Assembly: GCF_005796225.1 (NCBI RefSeq)
Contig: NZ_VAHO01000001.1
Location: 62,001-126,000, forward strand
DNA: 64,000 nt
Source: Pseudarthrobacter sp. NamE5
GTDB taxonomy: Bacteria; Actinomycetota; Actinomycetes; Actinomycetales; Micrococcaceae
Reading direction: 5' to 3'
Part shown: piece by piece, positions 1 to 8,099 of the stretch
Position numbering within the stretch: the first letter of the stretch is position 1
Layout of the letters: the number at the start of each line of letters is the position of its first letter
Notes under the pieces: model-generated
Told to the model about the DNA's origin: nothing
Databases searched by the model: none
The model's input: the letters and a program-made list of their open reading frames with translations, nothing else
Translations under genes and position numbers: made by a program

Positions 1-685
1 GGTCAGCCAGATCGGCAAAATCACCGATCCCCCAGGAGCGCTTGGAGCGGACGGAGTAGAGCTGCGTGGCCAACCCCCAGCCGCGGCGCTGTTCGAGGGC
101 TTCCGCAGTGGTCAGCCGGCGCGGGGTCACCACCAGAGTGGCGGACGCGGTCACGCCCCCGGACTCGGCCTGAAGGGTGTGCCAGCCGAGCGGCAGGTCC
201 TCGGGAAGGGGGAAGGTGGCACGGCCGATGGATTTCCCGTCGACCTCCACAGGGTGTTCCCAGACGTCCTGCTGGACCGCATCAACGGTGGCGCCGTCTT
301 CAAGGGCGATGGCCAGGCTTACTGCGGCGCCGTCGGCCACGTGGACCGGAACCAGCGCGGGCTCGCCCTGCATGATCACGACGGCGGGAGGCAGCATCCG
401 CCGCCAGGGAGCCAGCTCCGCTTCCACCAGGGCGGCCTCAATGGCCTGGTTCGTGGCAGCCTGAACGCCCAATGCGGCAAGGACCTTGATCAGGGTCTCC
501 TCGGCCACTGTGTGCGGCAGCCCGTCCCAGCCCTGGAAGGAGGTGCCTACTCCATGGGCGTCCGCCAGTTTCTGGAGCAGGTGCGGATTAACGGCTGCGG
601 AGGCAGCTTGGGAGGCGGCAGGAGCACCCGGCGGATCGGCCGGCATCCCTGCTTGTTGTGGGTGCTGCTGGTCTGAAGCCGTCAT
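1..685 (-). CDS. malQ: 4-alpha-glucanotransferase, N-terminal part (runs off the left edge)
   Basis: Reading the complement from an ATG at 683-685 gives 228 open codons to the window edge. The last visible stretch, around residues 200-225, contains GWGLATQLYSVRSKRSWGIG, which is characteristic of actinobacterial MalQ (GH77), an enzyme that transfers alpha-1,4-glucan segments in maltodextrin and glycogen metabolism. The preceding ~190 residues match the Ala-rich N-terminal extension typical of long actinobacterial MalQ proteins. The catalytic residues lie outside the window. An AGACGAGG-like ribosome site precedes the ATG. The family call rests on the conserved motif read by eye. Confidence 0.85.
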   Translation of the reverse strand, partial: MTASDQQHPQQAGMPADPPGAPAASQAASAAVNPHLLQKLADAHGVGTSFQGWDGLPHTVAEETLIKVLAALGVQAATNQAIEAALVEAELAPWRRMLPPAVVIMQGEPALVPVHVADGAAVSLAIALEDGATVDAVQQDVWEHPVEVDGKSIGRATFPLPEDLPLGWHTLQAESGGVTASATLVVTPRRLTTAEALEQRRGWGLATQLYSVRSKRSWGIGDFADLAD

Positions 686-1151
686 GCGTGTCCGCCTCGT
701 CTGGTGTGATGTGCCCCGAACTTACAGTGCTGCCTGTTGTACCGGGCGCCTGCACCCCCGCGCACAACCGTTGGTTCAGATTATTGCAGGGCGGCGCCGG
801 GACGAAACCCGCGCTGTGGCGCGGTCGGTTCAAACACTGCTGGCCTCAGCGATCTTTTGCCCCTTCATGAAGGAGTTCCTTCCCACGGGCAGTGGGTGGC
901 GGGCCGGTGGCAGGACGCCTTGCTGAGCGGGGCCCCCCAGTTCCATTGCATTGTCAGCATGGATGCCGTTGCCCCAATAAGCGGGAACAGCGGACGCGCA
1001 GCGCGCCACACTTCGTCATCCCGGGCTCCTGAGTTACTCCATGCGAAGAAAAGAGAAGGACTAAGGCAAGTATCTGCCGCGGCACCGTCAGGCTGTGTAG
1101 CCTCAACACGATCAAGGGCATCAGCGGCGAACGCAACGGGAGGAAACCGGC
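686..1151. other. intergenic region between divergent malQ and aldo/keto reductase
   Basis: About 465 bases between two divergent genes. Open frames here lack ribosome sites and recognisable motifs and are probably spurious. It must hold promoters for both flanking genes, but I see no clear operator. A good ribosome site (GGGAGGA) lies about 10 bases before the ATG of the aldo/keto reductase. Confidence 0.5.
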
Positions 1152-2210
1152 ATGAGCCTCAGCGAACTGCGGGTGTTCGGGCGGTCGGGCACCCCCGTCA
1201 GCCCTCTCACCTTGGGCACCATGAACTTCGGCGAGGGCAGCGGCAGCCAAGGCGGCGCCCGGCAGGGCGCTCCTACCGGGGCGGAGGAGAGCATCCGCAT
1301 CATCCACGCGGCGCTGGATGCCGGGATCACCGCCGTCGACACCGCGGACGTCTACTCCCAGGGCGAGTCCGAGCAGGTGGTGGGCAGGGCGCTGCGCGGC
1401 CGGCGTGATGACGTCTTCCTTGCCACCAAGTTCCACGGCCAGATGAACTCCAACCCGGCACACTCGGGAAACTCGCGGCGCTGGATTATGCAGGCAGTCG
1501 AAGGCAGTTTGCGGCGGCTGCAGACGGACAGGATTGACCTCTACCAGGCGCACCGTCCCGACTACAACACGGACGTACTGGAAACCATCACCACCCTCAA
1601 TGACCTGATCCGGCAGGGAAAGATCCTTTACTACGGCACCTCGGTGTTCACCCCGGCCCAACTGGTGGAGGCGCAGTGGCTGGCCACCACCAACCACCTG
1701 ATCCCGCCCCTGGGAAACCAGGTGCCATACTCCATGCTGGTACGCGGCAACGAACGCGATGTGCTGCCCATTGCGCAGCAGTACGGGCTTGGAGTCCTGG
1801 CTTACGGGCCGCTGGCCGGCGGCTGGCTGTCCGGCAATTTCACCCTTGAGGCAGGCAAGGCCGCCACCAAAGTTCATTCGCTCCCCGGCCGCTACGACAT
1901 CTCCGGTCCTTCCAGTGAACGCAAACTCCGGGCCGCGGATGCGCTGGCCAGGCTGGCCGACAAGCTCGAACTGCCGCTGGTGGAACTTGCCATGGGCTTC
2001 GCCCTGACCCACCCGGCCATCAGCAGCGTCATTATCGGGCCCCGCAACGAGGAACACCTGCAGGCGTACCTGCGGGCAGCGGATGTCCGGCTCAGCGAGG
2101 CCGTCCTCGATGCCATCGATGACGTAGTTCCCCCGGGCACCAACTTCATGGAGCGCGACGCCGGCGCCATCGTCCCTTCCCTCGAGTTCGCAGAACTGCG
2201 ACGGCGGTAG
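1152..2210 (+). CDS. aldo/keto reductase
   Basis: A 352-residue TIM-barrel oxidoreductase of the aldo/keto reductase superfamily, predicted to use NADPH to reduce aldehydes or ketones in the cytoplasm. The catalytic tetrad is visible as Asp63 and Tyr68 (VDTADVY), Lys93 (ATKFHG) and His134 (YQAHRPD). The C-terminal part contains YGPLAGGWLSGNF, typical of the YhdN/voltage-gated potassium channel beta-like AKR branch. The start is supported by GGGAGGA upstream. No obvious operon partner: the next gene lies 70 bases downstream and is unrelated. The physiological substrate cannot be told from sequence. Confidence 0.9.
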   Translation: MSLSELRVFGRSGTPVSPLTLGTMNFGEGSGSQGGARQGAPTGAEESIRIIHAALDAGITAVDTADVYSQGESEQVVGRALRGRRDDVFLATKFHGQMNSNPAHSGNSRRWIMQAVEGSLRRLQTDRIDLYQAHRPDYNTDVLETITTLNDLIRQGKILYYGTSVFTPAQLVEAQWLATTNHLIPPLGNQVPYSMLVRGNERDVLPIAQQYGLGVLAYGPLAGGWLSGNFTLEAGKAATKVHSLPGRYDISGPSSERKLRAADALARLADKLELPLVELAMGFALTHPAISSVIIGPRNEEHLQAYLRAADVRLSEAVLDAIDDVVPPGTNFMERDAGAIVPSLEFAELRRR

Positions 2211-2280
2211 CCGCCTTCCCCGGGCGGGCGTTCGATAGGAACGGCTGCTTCAGCAGCCACCGCCCGCCTGCCTGCCTATC

Positions 2281-2814
2281 ATGATGAGGGTGAGGTCCCT
2301 TCTTACCGTCGGTCACGGCACTGCTTCCCAGGCCGAATTTGCCTCACTGCTGAAAGCTGCCGGCGTCGCCTCGCTGGTGGATGTACGGATCGGGCCGGGC
2401 AGCAGGAAGCATCCGCATTTCGGCAAAGACCTGATGGCGCAGTGGCTTCCCGACGCGGGAATCAGCTACCGCTGGGAACAGCGGCTGGGCGGTTTCCGCA
2501 AGCTCCCTCCTGATTCCCCGGATACTGCGCTGCGCAATGAATCCTTCAGGGCCTACGCCGCCTACATGCGTTCGGCTGACTTCACCGCGGCCGTGACGGA
2601 GCTGATTGCTGCAGCGCAAACCGCCCGGACAGCCATCATGTGCAGTGAAACCCTATGGTGGCGGTGCCACCGCAGACTCGTGGCGGACCACTGCATGCTG
2701 ATCGCGAAAGTCCCCGTTGAACACCTGATGCCGCCAGCCAAGGCCGTGCCGCACGTTCCCACCCAGGGCGTCCGGGTCCTCGAAAATCAACTGCGCTACG
2801 ATGTCCGGGAGTGA
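2281..2814 (+). CDS. DUF488 family protein
   Basis: A 177-residue protein of the DUF488 family, function unknown. Family marks are the N-terminal TVGHG, VDVR near residue 37 and the Cys/His block around residues 120-140 (MCSE...WWRCHRRLVADH), which in this family is thought to form a small active or metal site. Two Met codons are adjacent at the start (2281 and 2284) and no strong ribosome site is seen, so the start is slightly uncertain. It is followed 84 bases later by a small membrane protein on the same strand; co-transcription is possible. Confidence 0.85.
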   Translation: MMRVRSLLTVGHGTASQAEFASLLKAAGVASLVDVRIGPGSRKHPHFGKDLMAQWLPDAGISYRWEQRLGGFRKLPPDSPDTALRNESFRAYAAYMRSADFTAAVTELIAAAQTARTAIMCSETLWWRCHRRLVADHCMLIAKVPVEHLMPPAKAVPHVPTQGVRVLENQLRYDVRE

Positions 2815-2898
2815 CGCCGCCCCAGGCTCTTGACTCAGGGAAGCTGGACTCCTACGGTCAATACCGATATCCCTTCTCATGAAATTCAGGGGCATCCA

Positions 2899-3198
2899 AT
2901 GCCAATGTCCGAAGAGGAGCGGAGACTGCTCAAAGAGCTGGAGCTGGGGCTGATCGCTGACGATCCCCATCTGGCCATGGAGCTGCTCTCCGGCTACCCG
3001 GCGCCCCGGTTCAGGGCGGACCTGTTTTTTGGAGCGCTCGCCTCCCTGATGGGGCTGGTGCTGCTTATTGCCGGCGCCAGCGGCCAGATCATCGCCCTGG
3101 TGGTCCTGGGTTTTTCACTGGTGGGACTGGGCACCGGACTGCTGCTCGGCAAGCCTTTCCCGGGCCGGGGCAGGCGGCGGGAGCGGCCTGCCGCCTGA
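2899..3198 (+). CDS. DUF3040 small membrane protein
   Basis: A 99-residue protein beginning MPMSEEERRLLKELE, the acidic N-terminal helix of the actinobacterial DUF3040 family, followed by two hydrophobic segments (about residues 38-58 and 62-85) and a basic Arg/Gly tail. The ATG at 2899 is preceded by AGGGG at a good distance; an upstream in-frame start would add 23 residues unlike the family. It is probably an inner-membrane protein of unknown role. Its 3' end overlaps the convergent EamA gene by 84 bases. Confidence 0.8.
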   Translation: MPMSEEERRLLKELELGLIADDPHLAMELLSGYPAPRFRADLFFGALASLMGLVLLIAGASGQIIALVVLGFSLVGLGTGLLLGKPFPGRGRRRERPAA

Positions 3199-4107
3199 CT
3201 GCCGCGGCGTCAGGATGAACAGGCTTAGGATTACGACGGCGGCGCCAAGCCAGCCGGGCAGCGGCAGCCGCTCACCCACCACGAGGACCGCAAGGACTGC
3301 CGCCACGACCGTTTCCAGCAGGGAAATCCCGGTGGCGGTGCTGGCCCGGATCCTCGCCAAGCCCCAGCCGAACAGGACGTACCCGGCGAACATCGGCACC
3401 AGCGCCATGTAGGCTCCCACGGAGAAATTGGTCCACGAATCCAGCAGTGGCCGGCCGGTCAGGGCGAGCACGGGCATCAGCAGGAACCCGCCGAGCCCGA
3501 AGACAGCCCCCATCGCCGCCCGTGATGAAACCCCGCCCCCAATCAGGCGGTGCGCCGCCCAGGAATAGAGGGCATACGTCGCGCCCGCCACCAGGCCCAG
3601 TCCTATTCCCGCCAGGGACAGCCAGGGATTCGCGGCGGAAGCGGAACCTTCGGGTCCGTGGCTGGTGAAGGACAACAGCGCCGCTCCCGTGACCCCCAAA
3701 AGAGCTCCTGCCATCCAACGGCGGGTGAGCGGCTTGCCGTCCGCAAAACGCTCGACGAGGGCGGCGGCCACCGGGGCCGAGCCGATGGAAACCACGGTGC
3801 CCACGGCCACCCCTGACAAACGCATCGAACTGTAAAAAGCGAGCGGATAGACAGCCACCGCGGCAGCACCGAAGAATACCAGCCGCCAGCGGTCCAGCAG
3901 GCCGGGCCACTGCCCGGCAATGGCACTGACCGCATACAACGCCTGAAGCAAACCTCCGATTCCCATCGCAACAGCTCCGATGGCCAGCGGACTCACGGAA
4001 GGCGCGAAAGTTGCAGCAGTACCCGTGGTGCCCCACAGCACGGAAGCCGCCACCACGCACAGGGCACCCCAGAGCGGCGCATTCGCGGATCCCCCAGCCA
4101 CGTTCAC
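3115..4107 (-). CDS. EamA/DMT-superfamily transporter
   Basis: A 330-residue integral membrane protein with about ten hydrophobic segments arranged as two EamA repeats, the fold of drug/metabolite (RhaT/YdcZ-like) exporters. The N-terminal motif ASVLWGTTGTAA is typical of these carriers. It begins with an ATGA overlap with the stop of the TetR gene upstream, so the two are very likely one transcript, the regulator controlling its own exporter. Substrate unknown; amino acids or toxic organic compounds are common in the family. Confidence 0.88.
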   Translation of the reverse strand: MNVAGGSANAPLWGALCVVAASVLWGTTGTAATFAPSVSPLAIGAVAMGIGGLLQALYAVSAIAGQWPGLLDRWRLVFFGAAAVAVYPLAFYSSMRLSGVAVGTVVSIGSAPVAAALVERFADGKPLTRRWMAGALLGVTGAALLSFTSHGPEGSASAANPWLSLAGIGLGLVAGATYALYSWAAHRLIGGGVSSRAAMGAVFGLGGFLLMPVLALTGRPLLDSWTNFSVGAYMALVPMFAGYVLFGWGLARIRASTATGISLLETVVAAVLAVLVVGERLPLPGWLGAAVVILSLFILTPRQSGGRPLPPPAPARERLAEQQSGAQSHQ

Positions 4108-4697
4108 AACCCCTCCATCAGCTGTACAGCCATAACCCGGCTATCTTTCAGCCGCTCGTCATTACCCTCAAGGCCGGCCCGGGCCATGGCGCCCTCAAGC
4201 AGGAAAGCCAGGTGCCGGGCAAGCCGGGCAGCGCGCTCTTCCTTCCCCGGCAGCAGCTCAGCCACGTGCCCGGCCAGCAGTTCCTCAACCTCTTCCTTGT
4301 GCCGGCGCACCACCTGCCGACCCGGTGCGCCGGCGGGGAGTTCCGCCGCAGCGTTAAGCAGGCCGCAGCCCCTGAACCCGTCCTGGTACGCGAGGTGGGC
4401 ATGGTCGGTATACGCGTCGAAGACTGCCAGCACGCCCTCACGGGGAGTGCGCGCGCTGTCCAGCCGCCGGCGGTACAGTTCCAGCCATTCCTGGTGCCGG
4501 GCGTCAAGGCAGGCAGCCACCAGCTCGGCCTTGGAGGCGAAATTGTTGTAGAGGCTCTTCTTCGCCACGCCGGCCTCGGAGGTAATGGTGTCGATGCCCG
4601 TTGCCCCTACCCCTTGCGCATAGAAGAGCCGCGCCGCAGCATTAAGCAGCAGCACGCGGGCCCTTGGTTTCGACGGGCCCGGTTCTGGAGAGGACAC
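4104..4697 (-). CDS. TetR family transcriptional regulator
   Basis: A 197-residue TetR-type repressor. Residues about 14-60 form the DNA-binding domain, with the recognisable block LFYAQGVGATGIDTITSEAG and KKSLYNNFASKAELV, followed by a ligand domain. The stop codon overlaps the start of the EamA transporter (ATGA). An inverted repeat just upstream (4725-4746) is a plausible self-operator. The likely role is repression of the regulator-transporter operon, relieved by a transported compound; this is inference from arrangement. Confidence 0.9.
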   Translation of the reverse strand: MSSPEPGPSKPRARVLLLNAAARLFYAQGVGATGIDTITSEAGVAKKSLYNNFASKAELVAACLDARHQEWLELYRRRLDSARTPREGVLAVFDAYTDHAHLAYQDGFRGCGLLNAAAELPAGAPGRQVVRRHKEEVEELLAGHVAELLPGKEERAARLARHLAFLLEGAMARAGLEGNDERLKDSRVMAVQLMEGL

Positions 4698-4724
4698 GGT
4701 ATCTGCTCCTAGGGACGAAAAAGT

Positions 4725-4746
4725 AGTTAGACCAGTATACCTAACT
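4725..4746. promoter_or_regulatory. candidate TetR operator
   Basis: Inverted repeat AGTTAG-N10-CTAACT, 28 bases upstream of the TetR start codon, in an AT-richer patch. Size and position suit a TetR-type operator for the TetR-EamA operon. The arms are only 6 bp. Confidence 0.5.
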
Positions 4747-4829
4747 CGAAGGGGAATAACCCTTGGGGACTCCGTGTTCCCGCTCTGTTCAGGATGGACA
4801 GCACAGCAGCCGACAGGAGAAATGCATCA

Positions 4830-5129
4830 ATGTCAGTTGATTACGACGCTCCGCGGGTGACGCCCGAGGAAGAGCCGAATATCGGCCTCGAGGAGCTGAA
4901 GACCGAAAAGTCGGGCCGGAGGGAGGCAATTGCCGACGTCGACGAAACCGAGCTCGCGGACAGCTTCGAACTGCCCGGGGCGGATCTCTCCAACGAGGAA
5001 CTCCTGATCCAGGTAGTTCCGGTTCAGTCCGACGAGTTCACCTGCATGTCCTGCTTCCTGGTCCACCACCGCAGCCAGCTCGCCAGGGAAAAGGACGGCA
5101 AGAAGTACTGCAAGGAGTGCGAGTCCTAG
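4830..5129 (+). CDS. DUF4193 family protein
   Basis: A 99-residue acidic protein of the actinobacterial DUF4193 family, function unknown. It starts MSVDYDAPRV and ends in a Cys4 zinc-ribbon-like tail: FTCMSC at residues about 71-76 and YCKEC near the C-terminus, consistent with zinc binding. The ATG at 4830 is chosen over an upstream in-frame codon because AGGAG lies 10 bases before it. Family members are widespread single genes in actinobacteria. Confidence 0.85.
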   Translation: MSVDYDAPRVTPEEEPNIGLEELKTEKSGRREAIADVDETELADSFELPGADLSNEELLIQVVPVQSDEFTCMSCFLVHHRSQLAREKDGKKYCKECES

Positions 5130-5338
5130 GGCAGGCCCGAGACGGAAGCGGCTCCCCGCCGCTTTCGCCAGCAAGCCAAAGGCGAAAGGTTGCTTGCGGC
5201 CGGCCGGTGAAGGCCTGCGGCGGCCGCGCGGCCACCCCTTTCCGCAGCCGCAAAAAAAAATACATTTCTGCACCCATCCACCTGCCGCCCGGCTCCGAAT
5301 TTGCAACGGAAAGCCGGATCCCAGGGAAGGACGCGACG

Positions 5339-5629
5339 ATGGATGAAGTGGACCAGCAGGCTCTGACCGGTGCCGTCATACAGGAGCACGGCCTGGACCT
5401 CGGCCAGCTGTGGCTGGAACACATAGCCTTGGGCGGCGATGCCTCCGAGCAGGACATCAGGAACTACAGCGCCGGGCTTTCAGCCCTCCCGCCCAAGGAA
5501 CGTGACACTTTGGCCCAGGCGGTCAACGAGCACTGTTCTGCAGCCGGGCTGCCCGGGCGGGCACCGTTCAGCGATTCCCACGTCACCGGGCCCCGTTCAG
5601 ACTCGCCGGGCACCTCCTCGCCGAGGTGA
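5339..5629 (+). CDS. small hypothetical protein
   Basis: A 96-residue acidic cytoplasmic protein, MDEVDQQALTGAVIQEHG at the start, predicted helical, with a Pro/Ser/Gly-rich disordered tail after residue 75. GGGAAGG precedes the ATG at 5339. I do not recognise a family. It is followed by a convergent GAF-ANTAR gene 22 bases later. Confidence 0.55.
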   Translation: MDEVDQQALTGAVIQEHGLDLGQLWLEHIALGGDASEQDIRNYSAGLSALPPKERDTLAQAVNEHCSAAGLPGRAPFSDSHVTGPRSDSPGTSSPR

Positions 5630-5651
5630 TGCCCGCCGGCCGAGGTGGCAT

Positions 5652-6401
5652 CTACTCGTCGAAGTACGTAAAGGTCTTCGAACTGCCGGACACCGACGCG
5701 ATCACCGCGGCTGCGACGTCCTTGAGCTTCTTGTTACGGGTGTTGGACGCCAGCAGCAGGACGTTGAAAGCCTCGCGCTGGCTGCACCGGTTTTGGGCCA
5801 TGATGGCACCAGTGGCCAGGTCGATCACGGTCCTGGATTTCATGGCGGCGCTCATGCCGTCCCTGACATCCTGGAGCTTGTCTATGCGCAGGGCAACCCG
5901 GAGGCTTTTCGCAACCTGGGCAGCAAACGCCTGGGCGGCAGCGATGTCCTCGCTGCTGAAACCGTGACGCTGCCCGCAGTACAGGCTCAGGACACCCTTG
6001 GCGTCCTCATCCAGCGCGAGCGGCAAACTGACAGCGGAAGAGAACTCTTGCCGGACGAGCGCTGCAGCGTATTCGGGCCACCGTTTCTCCCTGCCGGCAT
6101 CCGGGACCAGCACAGGGGCGGGCCCGCGCATGGCGGTGAGCTCTGGCCCGTCGCCGTACTTGTCCAAAAGCTGGTGCAGTATTCGAACGGAGGAATCGCT
6201 GCCGGCTGCCGCAGTGGGCTTCTTTTTCCTCTCCACTGCCACACCGCAGTAGAGCTGCCTGCCGGGGCTGCTGAGCCTCGCGGCGCAATACAGGGCCAGG
6301 TCCCCCAGGAACTGCTCAATATCAGTACTGTCAAGGACCAGGTCCTGAAGATGGAGTGCGACGTCAGCAAAAACTTCGTCACGTGCTGCTTTGGCGTGCA
6401 T
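5652..6401 (-). CDS. GAF and ANTAR domain regulator (first of two)
   Basis: A 249-residue protein with a GAF sensor domain (about residues 10-165) and a C-terminal ANTAR RNA-binding domain (about 185-240, with MKSRTVIDLATGAIMAQNRC). ANTAR proteins bind paired hairpins in nascent RNA and prevent transcription termination. The start is placed at 6401 because GGAGGGGGAG lies just upstream; an ATG at 6488 would add 29 residues without such a site. TCCTTT(T)GATGCACG occurs twice, around both possible starts, so the 5' end may carry a small duplication. Ligand and target RNAs unknown. Confidence 0.88.
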   Translation of the reverse strand: MHAKAARDEVFADVALHLQDLVLDSTDIEQFLGDLALYCAARLSSPGRQLYCGVAVERKKKPTAAAGSDSSVRILHQLLDKYGDGPELTAMRGPAPVLVPDAGREKRWPEYAAALVRQEFSSAVSLPLALDEDAKGVLSLYCGQRHGFSSEDIAAAQAFAAQVAKSLRVALRIDKLQDVRDGMSAAMKSRTVIDLATGAIMAQNRCSQREAFNVLLLASNTRNKKLKDVAAAVIASVSGSSKTFTYFDE

Positions 6402-6566
6402 CAAAAGGATCTCCCCCTCCCGGACGGCGCAAAGGCCATAAACGTGCATCAAAGGACGTCCTGGCCGCTCACTGCCGAACGGGTACATTCCAGCCTACCC
6501 CCGTGAAGGCATGGTGCCTCAACTATGAACAACGCAATCCGCACGGGAACCATCGAAGTCCTGCCG

Positions 6567-6848
6567 CTAGGCCTCGACTGCGGGCCGGGGCCGGGCAGGC
6601 AGCAGCGCGGCGGCCATTTTGTAGCACAGCCTTCCGCCCAGCTCCTGGGGGCGGATCCACACCTCGTAGCCCTCCGCGGCCGCAAAAAGTGCCCTGCCAC
6701 CGGCGGCGTCCGCGGCCAGCCAGATGGCCGAGGAGTCCTCCATCGCATCGTCCACCACGCCGGCCCGGACGAGCTCAAAGTCCTTCCGGACCTCCACTGG
6801 GGTGCCGACCAGGCGGCTCCAGTCACGGTAACGGTATGCCTCCATCAT
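6567..6848 (-). CDS. small hypothetical protein downstream of rpiB
   Basis: A 93-residue protein, MMEAYRYRDWSRLVGTPVEV at the start. AAAGG lies just before two consecutive ATG codons (6848 and 6845), the second having better spacing. It begins 27 bases after the rpiB stop on the same strand and may be co-transcribed. Composition suggests a small soluble alpha/beta protein. I do not recognise a family. Confidence 0.55.
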   Translation of the reverse strand: MMEAYRYRDWSRLVGTPVEVRKDFELVRAGVVDDAMEDSSAIWLAADAAGGRALFAAAEGYEVWIRPQELGGRLCYKMAAALLPARPRPAVEA

Positions 6849-6874
6849 CGCCTTTCAGTCCTGATGCCGGGCGC

Positions 6875-7345
6875 CTAGCAGGCCTCGAAGTCCGTCAGGA
6901 CCTTCACTTTGCCGGCCGACGCCGAGGCCGGATCAAAGGTGTAGCCGATCCATTCCCTGGCCAGCCGGCGGGCGAGTTCGATGCCCACCACACGCTGGCC
7001 CATAGTGAGGACCTGGCAGTCGTTGGAGAGGATCGAGCGTTCAACGGAAAAGGAGTCATGGGCGGCGGTGGCACGGATCCCCTCCACCTTGTTCGCGGCG
7101 ATCGCCACGCCAATTCCGGTGCCGCAGAAGAGGATGGCCCGGTCAGCGGCGCCGTCCCGGATCATCTCTCCGGCAGTGATTCCCACTAGGGGGTAGGGCC
7201 TGGTGAAGTCGTCCGGGGCGTCGGAGCGGTTGACTCCAATGTCCATGACCTCGCTGACGCGCGGGTCCTGCCGCAGGTCCTCAAGGACCCGGTCCTTGTA
7301 GTCCACTCCGGCTTCATCGGAGCCCACGATGAGTCGCAGTCCCAT
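6875..7345 (-). CDS. rpiB: RpiB/LacAB-type sugar-phosphate isomerase
   Basis: A 156-residue isomerase of the RpiB fold. It shows the N-terminal GSDEAG, the catalytic-site block FCGTGIGVAIAANKVEGIRA with Cys74, and NDCQVLTMGQRVVG. The ATG at 7345 fits the family N-terminus (GLRLIVGSDEAG). RpiB proteins interconvert ribose-5-P and ribulose-5-P. This one has SDAPDDFTRPYP and lies beside a remnant of a DhaK-like kinase, which suggests the erythrose/erythrulose-4-P isomerase branch of polyol catabolism (DerI/EryI-like). The pathway assignment is inference. Confidence 0.82.
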   Translation of the reverse strand: MGLRLIVGSDEAGVDYKDRVLEDLRQDPRVSEVMDIGVNRSDAPDDFTRPYPLVGITAGEMIRDGAADRAILFCGTGIGVAIAANKVEGIRATAAHDSFSVERSILSNDCQVLTMGQRVVGIELARRLAREWIGYTFDPASASAGKVKVLTDFEAC

Positions 7346-7517
7346 GATTCGTCTTTTCGTGTTCCTGCCTGTACTGATGTCTGCGGTCATAGCTGCTGAA
7401 CCCATGCTGATTTCCGGGCTGACGGGGCGGGAGCCGCGAAAGCTCCGGTGACATGGCGACCGATGACAGCGAAGATCATGGCCAGCGAGATGGCCCCGGG
7501 GTCCGGCGTGCCCAGGG

Positions 7518-7679
7518 GACCACCTCTGCCAGGCTGTCACCACGTTCGGCGGCCGCGCCCATGACTTTGAAGACGGTGAAGCCACCGGCGATGCCGCGGC
7601 GCTTATCCGTTTCCGACGGCGGAGCGCTGGCGATGTCGTCCGTCACCAGGACGTTCTCCACGGCAATGCCCTCAGCCGC
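7518..7679 (-). pseudogene. remnant of a DhaK-family (erythrulose/dihydroxyacetone) kinase
   Basis: Fifty-four codons on the complement read GIAVENVLVTDDIASAPPS followed by KRRGIAGGFTVFKVMGAAAE, a clear internal slice of a DhaK-like kinase domain. Before it the homology ends abruptly at about 7680, where GntR-like sequence on the opposite strand begins. After it (below 7518) the reading frame changes to about 40 codons of unidentified sequence that stop at 7387. Both ends of the kinase are missing, so this is a deletion remnant. It lies directly upstream of the RpiB-type isomerase. Confidence 0.75.
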
Positions 7680-7680
7680 G

Positions 7681-7961
7681 CCACCAGTGGAAGCCTGGAG
7701 GACCGGATCGAGTCGGACCTCGAATTCCACCGCACCCTCTGCCGGCTGACGGGCAACGAAACACTTTTGCACTCCTGGGAATCGCTGGAGGGCTCCATCC
7801 GGATGTCCATCATGTTCGCGGGCCTGGAAAAGGGCGTCAGCAACATGAGCGTGGACCGGCACAAGGACATCGTCGCCGCCATCGACACCGGCGACGCCTC
7901 CCTGGCCCGGAAGACCATCCTCGAGCATATGGACGCGGCCGCAGCCAACCTCGTAGCGTAG
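7681..7961 (+). pseudogene. C-terminal remnant of a GntR/FadR-type regulator
   Basis: About 93 codons in one frame, ending at a TAG at 7959-7961, contain LEFHRTLCRLTGNETLLHSW and a helical tail ending ILEHMDAAAANLVA, matching the C-terminal FCD ligand domain of FadR-type GntR regulators. There is no helix-turn-helix domain: upstream the sequence switches to the complement of a kinase fragment. A TTG at 7767 could start a short peptide, but no functional regulator is encoded. With the kinase remnant it marks a collapsed divergent regulator-kinase pair. Confidence 0.75.
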
Positions 7962-8049
7962 TGGCCGGTGGCGCCTGCAGCGGCCTCCCGCCGTCGCGCC
8001 TTTTCCGTCCTCAAAGCCTCTATTCGCGGGAATCCCTGCGACTTTCCGA

Positions 8050-8089
8050 CCGTTAACCTACTGTGCGGTAAACTACTGCACCCGTTAAC
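8050..8089 (+). promoter_or_regulatory. direct-repeat element upstream of hexapeptide protein
   Basis: CCGTTAAC occurs twice (8050-8057 and 8082-8089) and flanks an imperfect tandem TTAACCTACTGTGC / GTAAACTACTGCAC. The second copy abuts the ribosome site of the gene starting at 8100. It may be a regulator binding site overlapping the promoter; nothing identifies the regulator. Confidence 0.35.
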
Positions 8090-8099
8090 GAGGGATTGA

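Noticed and set aside
954..2057. 367-codon minus-strand frame across the aldo/keto reductase
   Set aside because: Antisense to a gene with an intact catalytic tetrad; translation shows no family features or ribosome site.
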